From: Pithys albifrons albifrons
Taxonomy: Eukaryota > Chordata > Aves > Passeriformes > Thamnophilidae
Assembly (NCBI RefSeq): GCF_047495875.1
Contig: NC_092459.1
Span: 43,979,414 to 44,043,413 of the forward strand
Direction of reading: 5' to 3'
Length of the DNA stretch: 64,000 bases
This document shows, in pieces, positions 12,501-27,500 of the stretch; position 1 is the stretch's first letter, and every line of letters starts with the position of its first letter. The position numbers were made by a program, and so were the translations under genes. The notes beneath the pieces were generated by a model. The model was not told the origin of the DNA and made no database searches. It was given only the letters and a program-made list of their open reading frames with translations.

Positions 12501-15500
12501 GTTATGATAAGATCACATTTCCTACTTTCTTCTAAACTTGAAATCAGTATACTAAAAGAAGAAAAAAATTTAAGTCCTTATGTTAAGAAAATAAGACTTA
12601 ATACTTTGCAGAGTCCACACATGACGTTACTGTATTTCACAGTGCATTTTGATTCGTGGTTTTTTTGGTGATGTTTAGGACATGTATTATGCCACCTAAA
12701 AATATCTTGCCATATGAATTAGGAGAGTAATGTCATGAACCAGGCAAGCTTTTATGAGAAAGGAGACCTCTAAGGAACAATCCAGATGCTGTACTAATGA
12801 TGATTTAATATACAAACTTGTAAGTTATTATGAAAGATACGCCTCAAAGTGGTACTGGTGGTACACAGGAGGCTGCTTTCAGAAAAAGTGAGACTGGCAA
12901 CATGGGAACCGTTTTTGTGATGTTGGGTCCTGCCGAACAGTTGGTTGTTACCTGTTAGCCATGTTGTGTTTGGGCACTGATAGCACTTGCCTTGCTGCAA
13001 ATGGTCTAATTACGAAAGACTGCCCAGCCCAAATCAAGTGTTACATACCCTTGCAAAGATGTATTCAAATATGTCACATGATATATGGAACATTTTAGTT
13101 GTTAGGCAAAGGGTATTTTATTTGATTAAAAACTTACACCTTGATTTCTGGGAAAAAAATGAAGCATTTCGGTATCTAGGCAAATTTTAAGATGTCCAAG
13201 TAGTTGGTTCTTTGACAGGAAGTTATTTTGGTGAACTGCAAGCTTATCCCAAACTGCATGTCTCTCAAGAGTAGTGAAATCAGATGTGTTATTTGAAGGT
13301 TGATTATTAATTCCCTTCATCCACTTCTCCACTCTATTCCTGTCTCTCATTTAAAAGCTATCTGTGAGTAGTAAAATTAAAATTTTTTTAAAAGGAGGCA
13401 GAGCCTGTGCACCTGTCTGACTTGTCTTTCTTTTGCATTTTTTGTACTAAATCCATGCAAACCTTTACAGTCTTAATATCTTGCTGTTGTGTTTGTATCC
13501 TTTGAGGGAAAGCAGACTATTTGCACCAGAAAGCCAAGCAGATTATTTTTCAACTGTCTTTCTCGGATATCTGTTCATTAGTCCAGTGTAGAAAGAAATC
13601 ACTTGCATGAGAAATTCAGTAGATTGCTGCTGCTTTTTTGCATGTTGCAGGCTTTGGGATTTTGGGGGATTTTTTTGCCTTTAGTTTACAGGCATGGCAG
13701 TGTTCACTGTACTGGCTGTGAGAGAGGCTCTGGTTCTGAGTCACCTTGTCATGTGGGTGTGGTTGTATCTTCTTAAAAGTTTCCCAGTGTTCATGCTTAA
13801 TTGCTGTTTGTTAAAAGCTGCCAACAAAACATGAGTCAATGCACCTTTATCTTCTGCCTGTACTCTTCCTTGGTCTTCCATAAGTTTCAATTCTTGGAGT
13901 GAAGTTAGAATCATAGAATCATTTAGGTTGGAAAAGACCTTTCAAGACAATCCATTCCAACCATTAACCCAGCATTGCCAAGTCCACCACTAAACCACGT
14001 CCCCAAATGCCGTACTACACATCTTTTAAATAGGTCCAGGGATGGTGATTACACCTCTCCTCTGGGCAGCCTGTTCCAACAACTGACAATCCTTTCAGTG
14101 AATAATTTTTTTCTAGTATCCAGTCTAAGCCTCCCGTGGTGCAACTTGTGGCCCTTTCCTCTTGTCCATTTACTTGTTACATGTGAGAAGAGACCAACCC
14201 CTACTTGGCTACAACCTCCTTTCAGGTCGTTTTAGAGAGAGAAAATGTCACTCCAGAGTCTCCATTTCTCCAGTCTAAACAGTCCCAGCCCTCTCAGCTG
14301 CTCATCATGATTTGTGTGCCAGACCCTTCACCAATTCTTTCTTGGCCATCTGGGCACACTGCTGGCTCAGGTTCAGCTGCTGTGGACCAGCACCCCCAGG
14401 TCCTTTTCCAGTCACGCTTTCCTCAGCCTGTAGCACTACAGGAGTTTGTTGTGAGCAAAGATCAGAAACCAGCACTTGGCCTTCCTGAACCTCATACAAT
14501 TGGCCTTGGCCCATTGATCCAGCCTGTCATGTCCAGATCCCTCTGTAGAGCCTTTCTACTCTTGAGCAGATCAACACTCCCAACCAGCTTCTATTGTCTG
14601 CAAATTAGCTGAGGGAGGACTCAGTCCCCTCATCCAGATCATTGATATTAAGATATTAAACAGAAGTCACCCCAGTACTGAGCCCTGGGAAACCCACTTG
14701 TGACCAGCCACAAGCTGAGGGCTCACTGAACAGTGCGAATACAAGGCATACAATATATCAAGCATTCGGCTATAGACATTAATAGAACTAAAGCACCTTG
14801 TTTGTTTCTTGGGACTGGGTATCTGCAATGAAACTGTACCAACTTGTGTGAGTTTACATCAGGTTGGAATGTGTCTTTTAAGGATAATAGAGTGATGGAT
14901 TATTTTAATACCTTTTTGGTATCATTGTCTTTATACATTATGATCCTCACATGATTAAAGGGTTGGCTGCATAAAGTGTTCCTGTTTATGTGTGTTTTGT
15001 ACTGCTCCACATTGCACTGCTCAGAAATCAGTAAACTTAAATCGAAGAAATACTTTGACATCCTTATGCAGAGATGATTGTTTCCAGTAAGATTTTCTTG
15101 AAAAAGCTTTGAAAAACTACTCTTGCTGTCCCTATCAAGAATTCTGAAAGTTATGTCATTCAAAACAGATTTATTAGCAGACACAAACCCTACAGAAGTA
15201 GAATTCTAAGGAGTTGTCAGGTTTTTCCATGTATTAGTAAAAAATGTAAGTTTAGAATTTTTTACTGAATAGATTTTGTATCAAATCCAAGTCTGGGTTA
15301 GTGGAGATCTTTTAAGTTGTAAGTAACAGAATGGCCTTAAGCCTTGATATTTCAGTCTAAAACATGAGTTGCCTTCACATAAAACAGTCAAATCTTTAGT
15401 TGTTCATCATACTGGTTTGTTTTGGTTTTTTTTTTTTTTTTGCCTGTTCAAACAATATACATGATACTGGTGGTTCTTGCACAGGCACAGAAGTTTGTCA

Positions 15501-18500
15501 GTATGCCAGCTTGTAGTTCGCAATTTCAGTGGTAAAGAAACAAGGTACTGTTAAGAATACAATTATGTATTTTCTAAAGTAAGCATATTATTCGTTGTTT
15601 AGTGTTCAGAAATGTTCTGGAGTTTTTATGTTGTGTTTTTCTCCTGCCACCCCCTCTACAACTAGATGGCTAATTTACGAAGAACCTGGTTTCCAGGGAG
15701 TCCCTCTAATGTTGGAGCCTGGTGAATATCCTAATTTAGCATTCTGGGAGAAGAAGGAAGCCTACATTAGGTCCATGAGGCCCTTGAAAATGGTAAAATA
15801 CTGTTACTACTTGCAAGTTAAATGACCTTTGTTTATGTGTTAGAAATAATTCATTAAGGTGGCTAGATATTTCAAGATTTACAAAAATGTAACTCTTTAA
15901 CAAAACCCAGAATTTTTAGTTTATAAAATTCTTGAACTTTCAGCATTTGATTGCATCAAATTCTGCCATCAGTCTGCCTTCTTATTTTTGCTAGTGCTCT
16001 TCAAGGAAGATTTCATCTTAGTCCTGCCTTTTTGTAAAGAATTGATGACTCTTAGAGATACCTCTAAGTTGTCTAAGTATTTTTTTCTTTCTTTTTTTTT
16101 TTCTTTTACAGGGTGGTCGCAAGGTTGAATTCAGTGGAGAGCCAAAGGTAAAAGTCAGTATTTATTTGAGTATTCAAAGCTATTTTACAACACATGAACT
16201 GTGCAAACTACATATGGGTAGATAAGCATGTCTTGATTGTCCACCAGCTGTTGATGGCTTAGTGGCTAGTCCTTTTGTATATGACCACACCATGAAATTG
16301 CAATTTCTGTCAGGTTTATGTATCCATCACATACATATATGACAGTATTAACAACTATCTAGATAATGCAGATTGGTAATGAATATTACAGCCCCTGTGT
16401 TGCATCCCTAAAGGAAAGACGTCTTGTGGGGAATAGAGAGATCCCACTAGTTGGTTTCATCATCTTGCTTTTGCCCTATGTGCCCATGCAAAAGAAACTG
16501 ACTATTGTCAGAATTTATCATGCTCTCTGCAACTTTTCTTTTACTTAATTTCCACTACAGGTAATCGTTTATGAGAAGCCTTTCTTTGAAGGGAAACATG
16601 TGGAAATAGAGTCAGAGATCTTTATGCTTGATGACAAGGAATCAGAAGAAAAGACAAGACTTCCACTTACATCAGTGGGATCCATGAAAGTACTAGGAGG
16701 AGTGTAAGTCTGGAAAAATGGTATTTCCCTTTCAGCTGATGTAGTAACTCCGTAGGCTGGAAATTGCAATGGACAAATTCTGTACCTGTTTATTTTATCA
16801 GTTTTCCTAGTTTTTGGGTTGAGGTATATGCCTGGGTTAAATTTGAAAACGTTCACAGTGAAAGAAAAATATCACACATCTGTATCCGCTGCATAAAAGC
16901 ATGGAGTGGCAGTCATCCATTTTCACATGCAGCCTCTGTTGTTGTTGTATAGTTGGGTCGCTTATGAGAAGCCTGGGTTTGAAGGCCATCAGTACTTGCT
17001 GGAGGAAGGAGCGTATCGGGATTGGACAGATTGGGGTGGCTACGATGAGGAGTTGCAGTCCCTGCGACCAATTGTTGGCGTAAGTTCCAAGAACATGTTT
17101 TAGGCATTTCCTGTGTGCTCTGAGATGTTGTGGCATTTTCCTTATTGTGCTTCTCTTTGTTTTAACAGGACTTCACAAGCTCCCATATGATAATGTACAG
17201 TGAAAAAGACTTTGGATCAAAGGGTTCCAATATTAATGTGTTAGGAATTATTTCCAATTTGAAAGACACTGGATATGGGCTGAGGACACAGTCTATCAAC
17301 GTGCTCAGTGGCGTGTAAGTGATATTTTTAATTGCTGTTTAATTTTAGATATGCTATTCTTTTCAGAATTTGATAGTATTTGCAGATATTTTTCAACACT
17401 CTGACTCTAATGTCTCTGTGGAGTCTTCAGATAAAATGTTTTACCCCAACTCCAGAATGTGCAGTTTTTGTGTATGTATACAGTAAATCAACAGTAAATC
17501 GTCTTCTCATGATAAGATGGTCCCAGGGAACATTGACTTAGTGATAGACAAAGTTGGAAAGTATGAGATGACTTATAATAGAATCAGCTGGGTTGGAAAA
17601 GACCTCTGGTATCATCAACTCCAACCTTTGATCCACTACCACCATGGTTACTAGACCATGGCACTAAGTGTAACATCCAGTCTTATCTTAAAAACCTCCA
17701 GGGATGGAGCATTCACCATTTCCCTGGGAGGCCATTCCAATGTCTGATCACCCTCTCCGTAAAGAATTTCTTCCTAATATCCAATCTCAACCTCCCCTGG
17801 CAGAGTTTAAGCCCATGCCCTCTTGTCATACTGATAGTTGCCTGGGAGAAGAGAGCAACCCCCACCTTTCAGGTAGTTGTAGAGAGGAAGAAATAGGTTT
17901 TTCTTTTGGCTATATTTGTTTTAAGCATTTCAACAGCAAAATTGTTATGGAAGTAAATTTTAGTTTCAAAACTAATTTTCAGGCTTCTTGCTTTTAACCA
18001 CAGGCAGATTCCTTGCTCTTTCTCTCACTTGTGTGTAAAATGGAGATAACTCCTTCCATGCTCATTTATACATTCTGATATTAAGGAGAGTAACTGTTCT
18101 GAAAACTAGTGTTGCTTTTGCAGTGAATCCTATAGGTTAACAGTGGTATAGTGCCATGGCATTGTTTTTTTTATTGTTTGCTTGGGGTTTTTCTTTAACA
18201 CAGTAGTTCCCCAAATTTTGTATTAGCCATGGCCTTTAACGAATCCAACTCTTTGTGCCACAAGTGCTAAAATATGCTGTTGATAAGGTGATAGACTTTG
18301 CTGTTGGATTTGTCTAGTACATCAACTGCAGATTGAGTTCTGCAGCCTTGCAGACTATATCACAGTATTTTGGAAATACAGACAAGTACTAGCAATCATG
18401 GCTGCAAATATACAAAATAAACTGAAATAGTAGAATTGACAGAGTATGAGATGTACTATCTGTCTCCCTGCCCAGTACGCCTGCAGGTGACTTGCTGAGA

Positions 18501-21500
18501 GCTCTGCTTACCCAGCCGCACCCTAAACCTTTCTGTGTGTTATCTGTGCAATAACTCTGCAAGTTTTGTCTGGATAAAGGTTGCAGAATCAAGCTTGGTG
18601 CATTCCAGAAGAATGCTTTTAATGTGTATATGAATATGATGTGACAGCAGGTTTTTTTCTGCCTGGTGACCTGTGAAGCCGCTGTGGTCTTTTGTCTTCT
18701 GTAATATGCAAGGGAGACTAATGGGAAGGAGTCACCTCAGAAGGCTGGGAAACAAATTGTGGGTTACCTATCATGCCCTTCGTGTAGTTGTTCTAGTGAA
18801 TGTGCCTGTTGCAGCTGAGATAGAAATCATACTTGAGTTTGAGTATTCTAGTAATTAAGAGTGACTCTAATACTCTGATGGCAAAGGTGGCTAGGAGTCA
18901 TTATGAACAACACTTGTCCCATGACTCTGCTACTGCTCCTGTAATCTCTCCTTGTAGTCTTTAAAAGATGTAATTTGTAGCAATAAGCTTTTTAAAAATT
19001 TAAATGCATTGTTCACAACAGGTGATTAGCACTCGGCTCTTAGTAGTCTTGTACGACCCTTTTCTTTCCAGAGAGGTTGGGAGTATTTGGAGTTTTTGTG
19101 GTGATGTTCTTACTAAATGTTAATGTGTCAGGAAGCTTGAATGATTCGTGTTAAGTCATGTTCTGTAATACAGTGTTTTATGTATTAACCATCTGTTCAG
19201 GTAGAAGATTTTTTTTATATCCTTCCAAGAAATCTGTCATAGAGCAGTGAATAATCCATTGAGCAATTTCCTGAGCTGTTTAGACTGTAATGCAGATGAT
19301 GACATAGTGAACTGTGACAGATTCAGTAAAAACTTGTCATAATATTTCAAATTACCTTCCTAGTATCATATTGAAAGTACTTCATTAAAATAAAAAGTCG
19401 AAAACGTAAGAAGCTCTGAACCTTTCATTGCAATTTTTTAACTACAGATATCTGGGGGTAAGCAGTTAAAGCAGTAACAGATGATCTGTATTTCTCACAT
19501 AATTAATCTGATTGCTCTGTAATTTAGAGGGTATATCAAAGAAAAGAAAGCCTGACACTGCAGTGCACAGATATTACTGAACAAGTTCTGAGCTCAATTG
19601 CAGCTCTAAACAGTATGCTGAAGACAGCCCAGCTCTGCATTTGGGGAGTGAATATTCCATTTTGGGGTAATTGAGCACTAGCTGCATTAAAATTTTCAGC
19701 TATTCTGTTTCTAAAGTATGTTTCTAAGCAGTAATTTAATGTCTTTGCTAAATCCATTGTAAAGACAGCTTGAAAAACATATCCTAAGGTGATGAGTATT
19801 GATTTCTTTAAAAATGAAAATGTTTTGCTCTTGATCATTCTTCAGAGACTGGCCAAACATAAAATCCAAACATTACTTTTCCGCCATTAGGGAGGGAGAA
19901 AGTAATCCAGACTGCTTGCAAATAGAAGAGGCCTTTCTTCTTTCAAGTAGGGTTTGTTCTTTACTTCTAAATTCGCAGAATGTGAAGTGGTGGAAAATGG
20001 AAGTGTTTACTAGCAACAGGTAATACCCTTTACAAGTTCAAGCAAGTCCTAAACCAACTGCTGTGCTATTTTCATTTCCCCTCTGCTTAAAAATTCTTCA
20101 AGCTTATTTTTAACAGTGATCAAAATCACAGGAACTGCATGTTTGAAATGTGCCTTTTCTTTATCCATAAACACACCAAACTTTTGCCAGAACTCCTGAA
20201 GAAACCTCTGTCTTTTAGTTGATTCTTCTAGCACTTACTGGAAGAACTTTTCTGGATTTTTTTTTTCATGTAAGCATTTGCTTACTGTGATTCTGTAATC
20301 AGCCTGGGTTTCCCCTAGTTATCAAGTAATTAGGCCACAGTGTAGATTTGGCTGCTTCTAAAGTACCTATGGATGGTGATATTAAGGAAATAATTAGATG
20401 TTGAGTAGTTCATATACCAGAAGAAATCAGAAAATAGTAAATTTAATCTAGATGCAGTCAGGAAGGTAACATGGGTGAAACTAAAGAGCCACAAAGTACA
20501 AAAACAAACCTCCCCTGGGGGCTGAAAAGGGCAAGAGACCTTCAAACAAAGCTGCCACTTCTCCCTATCTCTGAACATATATTTGGCAAAAACCTTAGAA
20601 GGAGTCACAAAATGAAAGTTTGCAGGTCTCTGGGATACTAGGAATCAGTCCCAAAGGGTCATGATGAACCTGTTTCCTCTCTTTCCTATAAATAAAATTT
20701 TATTACCTCATCCTCTCTGTTAATCATGCTACTGATCTGCAAGTGCCAGTTAACTTTCTGGCCCCCTAACCCATTAAAGTTAGACAAGATGAATACTGGG
20801 CTAGCCATGGGCAAAGCTGATTTTTAGTGAATTACCTATGTCTGGATTATTTTCTTGGCTATTCTTCCAGACCTGTTGGAGCTGCACTTCCTTGATGTCA
20901 TATGTAGAGAGAATTGGAGCAAGATGCCCTGTGTGTAATAGTTCTAACAGTAAATAAACAAAGCTTTACACTACATCTCTGGTTTCAAGGGTAGGGATGG
21001 TGCAGAGAAGTGAAGGTCTCCAGCACCATCCTGCCAGAAACGTAGAATGAAGCTGTTGCTCAGCCTCACTAATGCAATCTGTAGGGCTGGGGGTTATAAA
21101 ATCTGTTGTGTTAGGAGAACTTGCTCCCTGTGGGGCAGGACGGCTGTTGCCATACTGCCGAGCAGTACTTCAGTTTTTGTTGTGCCTGGCAGCTGGAATG
21201 TTGCTCGCTTGCTCAGATATGGAGGCAGTGTCTTGCTCTCCAGGCCTTTCTGTTAAGTCAGAAGTTGAATTAAGGCAGTGCTGCTTCCTAGGGATAGTCT
21301 TGAGGTCTGACAGGTTTAGCTGGAACCGAATTCAACTGCCTGTCCTTGATGTTGTTATTACTACTTTCAGCAGCTTCTATGGGCTTCTGAATCAAGTGGA
21401 AAAGTATAAGTATTTCACCATTAAGCCCTGGCTCTGGAAACATTGTAACTGCATAGGCTGACTTCATGGAAGAGTGGTACTTAGTGATTTAAATGCCATT

Positions 21501-24500
21501 TATTTCAATGTAAACATGTACGGGTCATATTTGTTGATTACTTTGCATTCAAGCTTCTTTTTAGACAGGGAAAACTAAATATCTAGAGATATCTTGCTAT
21601 CAAGAGATTTTTAGGAGGCATCTGGTATGTTTTATGATTCAATTAATATCAGAAATACTTGCTTTCATAGATGTCAATCAAGTTAAACTGTAGTGCAGTA
21701 TAGTTGTACCCTGGCATCTGTGCATTGAAAAATCTAATGAATGTCTACGAAAGGAATTATTTAAGGAAACCTCATTTTCACTGCTTTTGGTAGATGCGGT
21801 ATACAAGTATAGACATACCTCAGACATTTGAACTGTCTGCTCAATTTATTGTACATACCAATGTCTTTTTGATTAATTACTTTGAGGTGATTTTGAAATG
21901 GGCCTTGAAATATGCCATAAGCAATTAGTGCGTAACAAGTTTAGAATAATTGATTATATCTGAGGCAAACCAAGAGATGTGAATAGAGATATATATGAAT
22001 CATTATTTGAGTATTTGCCATGGAGAAGAAATACAAAGTTCGTACTCTTGGCACATATATGTTGATGCAGCTTTTTTTCAGTTTGAGGTTATCCCACTTC
22101 TTACATCTGCAGAGATTTTGGCATTTGTACTTATTCTAAGTTTGCAGTTTAGTAGAATCCATTTGTTCAACACACATAGATCATTTTATGGTGAATTTAG
22201 ATGGTGAGAGTTATTTTCCACTGCAGCTTATATCATTTTACTGCTTTATGATGTGACTTTTTTTGTTAAGTGTTGAAACTTAGTAAGTTTCTGAAGCCAC
22301 TGAAAGTGGGTTTTGCCGTAACCCAGCATATGCTCATTATGCACCCCATGGGTTAAAATTCAAAGTTGGGTGACTATGTGTAGATGATTTTCTTGTAGAA
22401 TCAGGAACCAGCAAGGTGTCCTGATCCCTGCATAAATATAATCAATGAAATTCAGCTGCCACTGTGGCCTGTTCTCATATGGGCACTCAAAAAATAACCC
22501 ATCAGAAAAGAGTCAAAATGTAATTATGGGAAAGTTTGGGAAGTCTAGCAGTGAAGGGCAAGATAAGTTATGCAGGTAATCACAAAATCAAAGGTACTAC
22601 TGATTGAGGGAGTGCGCAGGCTGGATGTTCAGTATGGAACCAGGGTTAGAAGAATGCCATAGTAAAAGCTCTTACTGAATGTAGTAGACTATGTATAGAA
22701 AGGGTAACTAGTAGCAGATACTTGTAACTGGACCTAAAGCACTGCAGGGGTAATTGAACATTGGAGAGAAATGTGTAGTGATTTGGTTGCTTTTCAAGTG
22801 TGTATCATCTCAAAAGTTGAATGTCTTTCATAAAAGGCATATTCTGACTGAGACAAAGTTATGGGCTTGATGCAGAACTCTGACTTTGAGGCCTGTGTCA
22901 GGCATGAGATCTGACTAAGTAGTCATAATAATGTCTTTGAATTTAAATACATTAATCTGGTCAAATTCGTGATAGTTTTGATGCTTAACTTTCAAGCATG
23001 TTCTTTCTGCTGATGTCTTTGATGCCTAGCAGGGAACAGCCTGCTCTCATTGGCAGGTATGTCTATTTGTCAATTGTTGCAGTTGAGCTTTCTGTTGGGG
23101 CGTATTCTGTTTTCTGTCCTTTTTTTTTTTTTAAGAAAAATTTGATCTAGGTAAAATAATAGAATTCTAAAACATCTCAAAATACTCTTACTGGAGATAC
23201 CTTTTAGAATATTTAGCAGATGATGTATTTGAACTTGTGGTCTGCTTTAGCTAATTTACTCTCTTTTGTATTGACACACTGGAAGTAAAATTTGCATAGG
23301 GTTTGCAATATCAGATACACTGGTTTGTTTAGGGTTTTAATAGCATCACAATTTGGCACTTCGGACGTTTTTTTATTTGTTCTTACATTAAGACAATAAT
23401 GAATATACATATACTTATTTTGGAAAAGTGTGACTTCTACCCATCACTCTCCTCTTTTTTCTCTTTTAGGTGGGTGGCTTATGAGAATCCTGAGTTTACA
23501 GGGGAGCAGTATATACTGGCTAAAGGACTGTATCCCAGCATTGAGGCATGGGGGGGAAAGAATTGCAAAATATCTTCAGTTCAACCCATCATCATGGTAA
23601 GGACCTAATTTTATACTTGTTTTGCAAGTTTCTCTGAAGTATTTGGAACTATACTTTTTCTATCAAATTCAGTTTATTTACATTCTTTAGAAAATAATTA
23701 ATAGTAAACTTTCAGTTACTTTATCACTGCTGAAAATATTTTTCCCTTTTTTTCCCTCAAAACTGTTGCAGGATTTTGTTGGAAGTGTAAGGGGTAAAGT
23801 CAAGGTAAGATACTTGTCTAAGTGCATGAAACTTACTGTATAGTGTCTGTAACGTGTAAAGAAAGAAATGGCTTTTTGTCCAGTATAACACCCATGTATT
23901 TGCATAGATAGCTACTAGTCGGGCAAAGAGTGAGAACTGCAGGTCAAGGAAGGGTGCTTTCCAAACCTCTTGAGGAAGGCATTAAGAGCCAAGGAAGGTG
24001 GGATTTAATACACAATTGCCGTCAGAACTTCCTTAGGGCACTGGCAATGTCTTGGTTCAGCCAGTGAGACCTTTGGGGTTATCAGTTGTTGTTTTGATGA
24101 GCTGGAGCCTGCAGCCCTTTGTACAGAGGTGCAGCTTCCTGGGATCTGTTGCTGAGGTGAGGGTTCTCTGCTAGATAGATGATACAGTTGTGTTCATGAT
24201 ACAGTTGTGACTTAACTCCTTTTGGACCTATTTCTTTGGTTAACAGTTCTGCTAATGATGGCTGCAGTTCAAGGGAGTCTTGTTCACTCACAAATACTGT
24301 TGAGTTGATGCCATCATAGTTAATAACTTAAGGAAATGACAGGGAGAACTTGTCTGTTCAGTGAGTTAACATATTTCTACACTGGACTGTCTCCTATGTG
24401 AAAGTAGTAATATGTAGTTTTGACTGTGAAGCTAATCCTTTCTTAATTCTGAACCTTTTCAGGTTTGTCCCCACACAAAATTATTTTATTTTCATTTCAG

Positions 24501-27500
24501 TCAAAATGCAGAGTGTATCATGGAACTGAAAACCAGGGAGAAATGTTATTAGCTGACTTGTTTGGCAGTCTTCATTAGCAGCATGCCTCACTGGAATTTC
24601 CTGAAAGAGACAATATATTAAATATGGGGAATAAAACTCTCAAGGCTGCTTATTTTCAACTATGTGCATGAAAAATTATTTGCATCTATGTATTCTGTGC
24701 CTGTTAAGACCCTATCCTAAGGAAGACCTTATCCTAAGGAAGCAAAGAAGTAATGGCTTGCAGTCAATATTTTGCACCCATCATCAGCTTGTTCTTTGGA
24801 GAACGCTGTACGTGCCCACACTTGTATCTCTATTACGAATGAATAAAGCTGGTAGGCATGTGATAATGTGAATGACTTCTGTGTGATCATGGTTAATTAT
24901 TCTCTAGCCAAATTAGCAAGTATGCTGTTTACAATTTTTTTTTTGTAACAAGGACAAAAGACCGGGTGATGTATCCTCTCTTATCCTCTGAGCAAAGAAA
25001 GAATCAACATGACTGTATCAATAGCAGTTAACAGGCACATAAAGCCTATCTATCCTGGGAATATATACCATGCCTGCTGGCATGCTGTCTGAGTACTTTG
25101 CCAAGATTATGCACCACTTACATTCTGAGAGGCAGAGTTTTCATTTACTGCGAAGAGTATGTATTTTGGAGATTAATTGGATTTACAATGTAAAAGAAAA
25201 CTTTTTTTTATGGCCACCTACTGAATGTGTGCCTATCCTGGCCATTCTGTGGGAATTTAAGTCTTTTCCAGCAGATACACCGAGGAGCTTCATTAGTGTT
25301 ATAATTATTTTGTTTGTTACTGAGTGATTTACAGCCAGGAGTAATTTTTAGAATTGTTACCTTGCTGTCTTGAACAAGGATTGCACCACTAAAGAGGTAA
25401 CAAAAAATATATGTAACTGAGGAGGTCTGGGTGTTTCAAGTATGTTTTAATCTAATTATAGAAGTAGTGGTAGAGACATTACTGAAGACAGAAGAATGAA
25501 TTGTTTTTAAATATGTTTATAACTTTTTAAAGGTCCAGTTATTTTCAGAGCCTGAATTCAAGGGTAACTGCCAAATATTTGAAAAAAACACAAGATGTAT
25601 TGATTCATTTGCTGTGAAGTCTTCAAAAATTTTAGACGGCAGGTAAGTTATATTGAATGAATACTACGAAATCGCTAAGATAGTATAAGTTTTAGAAAAG
25701 CAACCAGCTTTCTAACACTGAAGTGGTTTCATATATGGGGAGTTACAGAGAGCCATGCTTTGGAGTTTGCACGTCAATCTTTCAGGACAAGACATTGTAA
25801 ATAATATTCCTGCCTTTTACTTGCACAGATGTCTTAACAGGCACTTTCTTCTCCTTCTTCTGGCAGCTGCATAGTGTATGACCAGGAAGAGTTCTCTGGC
25901 AACCAGTATGTGTTAGAAGAAGGAATCTATCCTGATCTGATGGCAATGGGTTGTTCACCCCAGACAGTTCTAAAATCTTTACGGATTATAAATATTGTAA
26001 GTAATAAAGCTATAAGAAATATTGTAAAGTAAAGGTGAATACAGTGGCAATTCTGACACCTACATTTTTCTAGGGCACGCAGACAACAGAGGAGGGTTGG
26101 GATTTTTTGCTGGTTTTGGTTGGATTTTTTTAATGTGCAATAGCAGCTAAATGTCCTAGCTGCAGTCAGTCAGGTTGTTTTTGTCCTCTGTGCTGTTTTG
26201 TAAAGAAGACATCACAGAAGCAGCTGCCTGGGATCCTTGTTCTTAATAATGGCTTATAAATGTGTCAGAAAGACTTTATTTCCTAGTAGGAAAGACCACT
26301 TGGACTGGGTTCAGAAAGTGGTAGAACGGTGTGAAGAAGTATCTGTACTGTGCACCTTGTTTTTGATGCATATTTAAAAAGCAAATGTAACTAAGCAATT
26401 TTGCATGAAATACATGTAAATATAAAACACTGTTGGTTTCATTAGGGAAATGCAATTTGAGATAAACATAAAATAATGCATACTTCTAGATAAAGTAAAG
26501 AAACACCTAATGCCATTTGGCAAAATTAGGCAGTGTTGTTGTGTGTGGTGGATACAAACTAAACTACATTTACATATTTTGTAACTCATCAGTGGTGAGG
26601 AATGCATTTGCTCAAGCCTATAAGCAATCATTATGATGGATCATTATGGAATCTGCAAGTATCTTTTAAGATCAAAGTAATTACTAGCAAAATGTGGTTA
26701 AGATTCCAGGAACTTACAGCAATACAGAGATGGTACTCATTTTAAAAAAGGAGGAGTTCACTGTGGAATTTGGCAACTTTATTGCACTCCACTGTAATTT
26801 TGGTAACCTGTCCCTGTAGCAGTTGACCAAGAAGAACTAAAATGTGTCATTCTCTTTTATGCCTCAAGTATTGTGATGTACCCTGTAAACAAACATCTGC
26901 ATCAAGTATGTCTGCCTTCTGAACTCTGGCTGTCTAGCAGACAGATCCCATTAAAAACAATAGAATTGTTTCTAGCCAAGCTTGGTGGGTGATTGCCATG
27001 AATTAAAATAGGCTCTTCTGTACCTGTCAGGAGTTCTTGGGTTTAAAATGTTTGTTTTAGGCTGGATGAACCAGCTTACTTTTGAAAGACTTATTATTTG
27101 TGACAGAGACTGTTGTCTTAAAACAGCCTAATGCCAGTTTTGTGCCTCTTTTAAGTTCTCTCTACTTGTGAAACTTGTTCTAGTCCTGCAGTTTATCACA
27201 CTTGAGACAGTGGCACAGAGCTGCATCTGTCTGCAAATCATGTGCTGCTGCTTCCTTCTTCATAGGCTTCCTAGCTGCAGAGAAAAGGAAGATGGGTTGC
27301 TTTGCTCAGTGATCTATTAGCAAACCAGAACAGAAAGTTTAAGTAGTTAGACAGAAATGATCATATTGTTCATTTTGATGATTTTCCAAAAGCTTGAAAC
27401 TTACTCTTCTAGCTGCTGGTTTCACCTTGTCAGACTTATTTTGGAACTGATTTTATGGCAGTGCCAATCTTAATTTCTTCCCACCATCTTTCCTTTCTGT

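Noticed and set aside
13975..14612. Open frames of 69-135 codons
   Set aside because: They fall inside the antisense CR1 fragment at 13907-14717.
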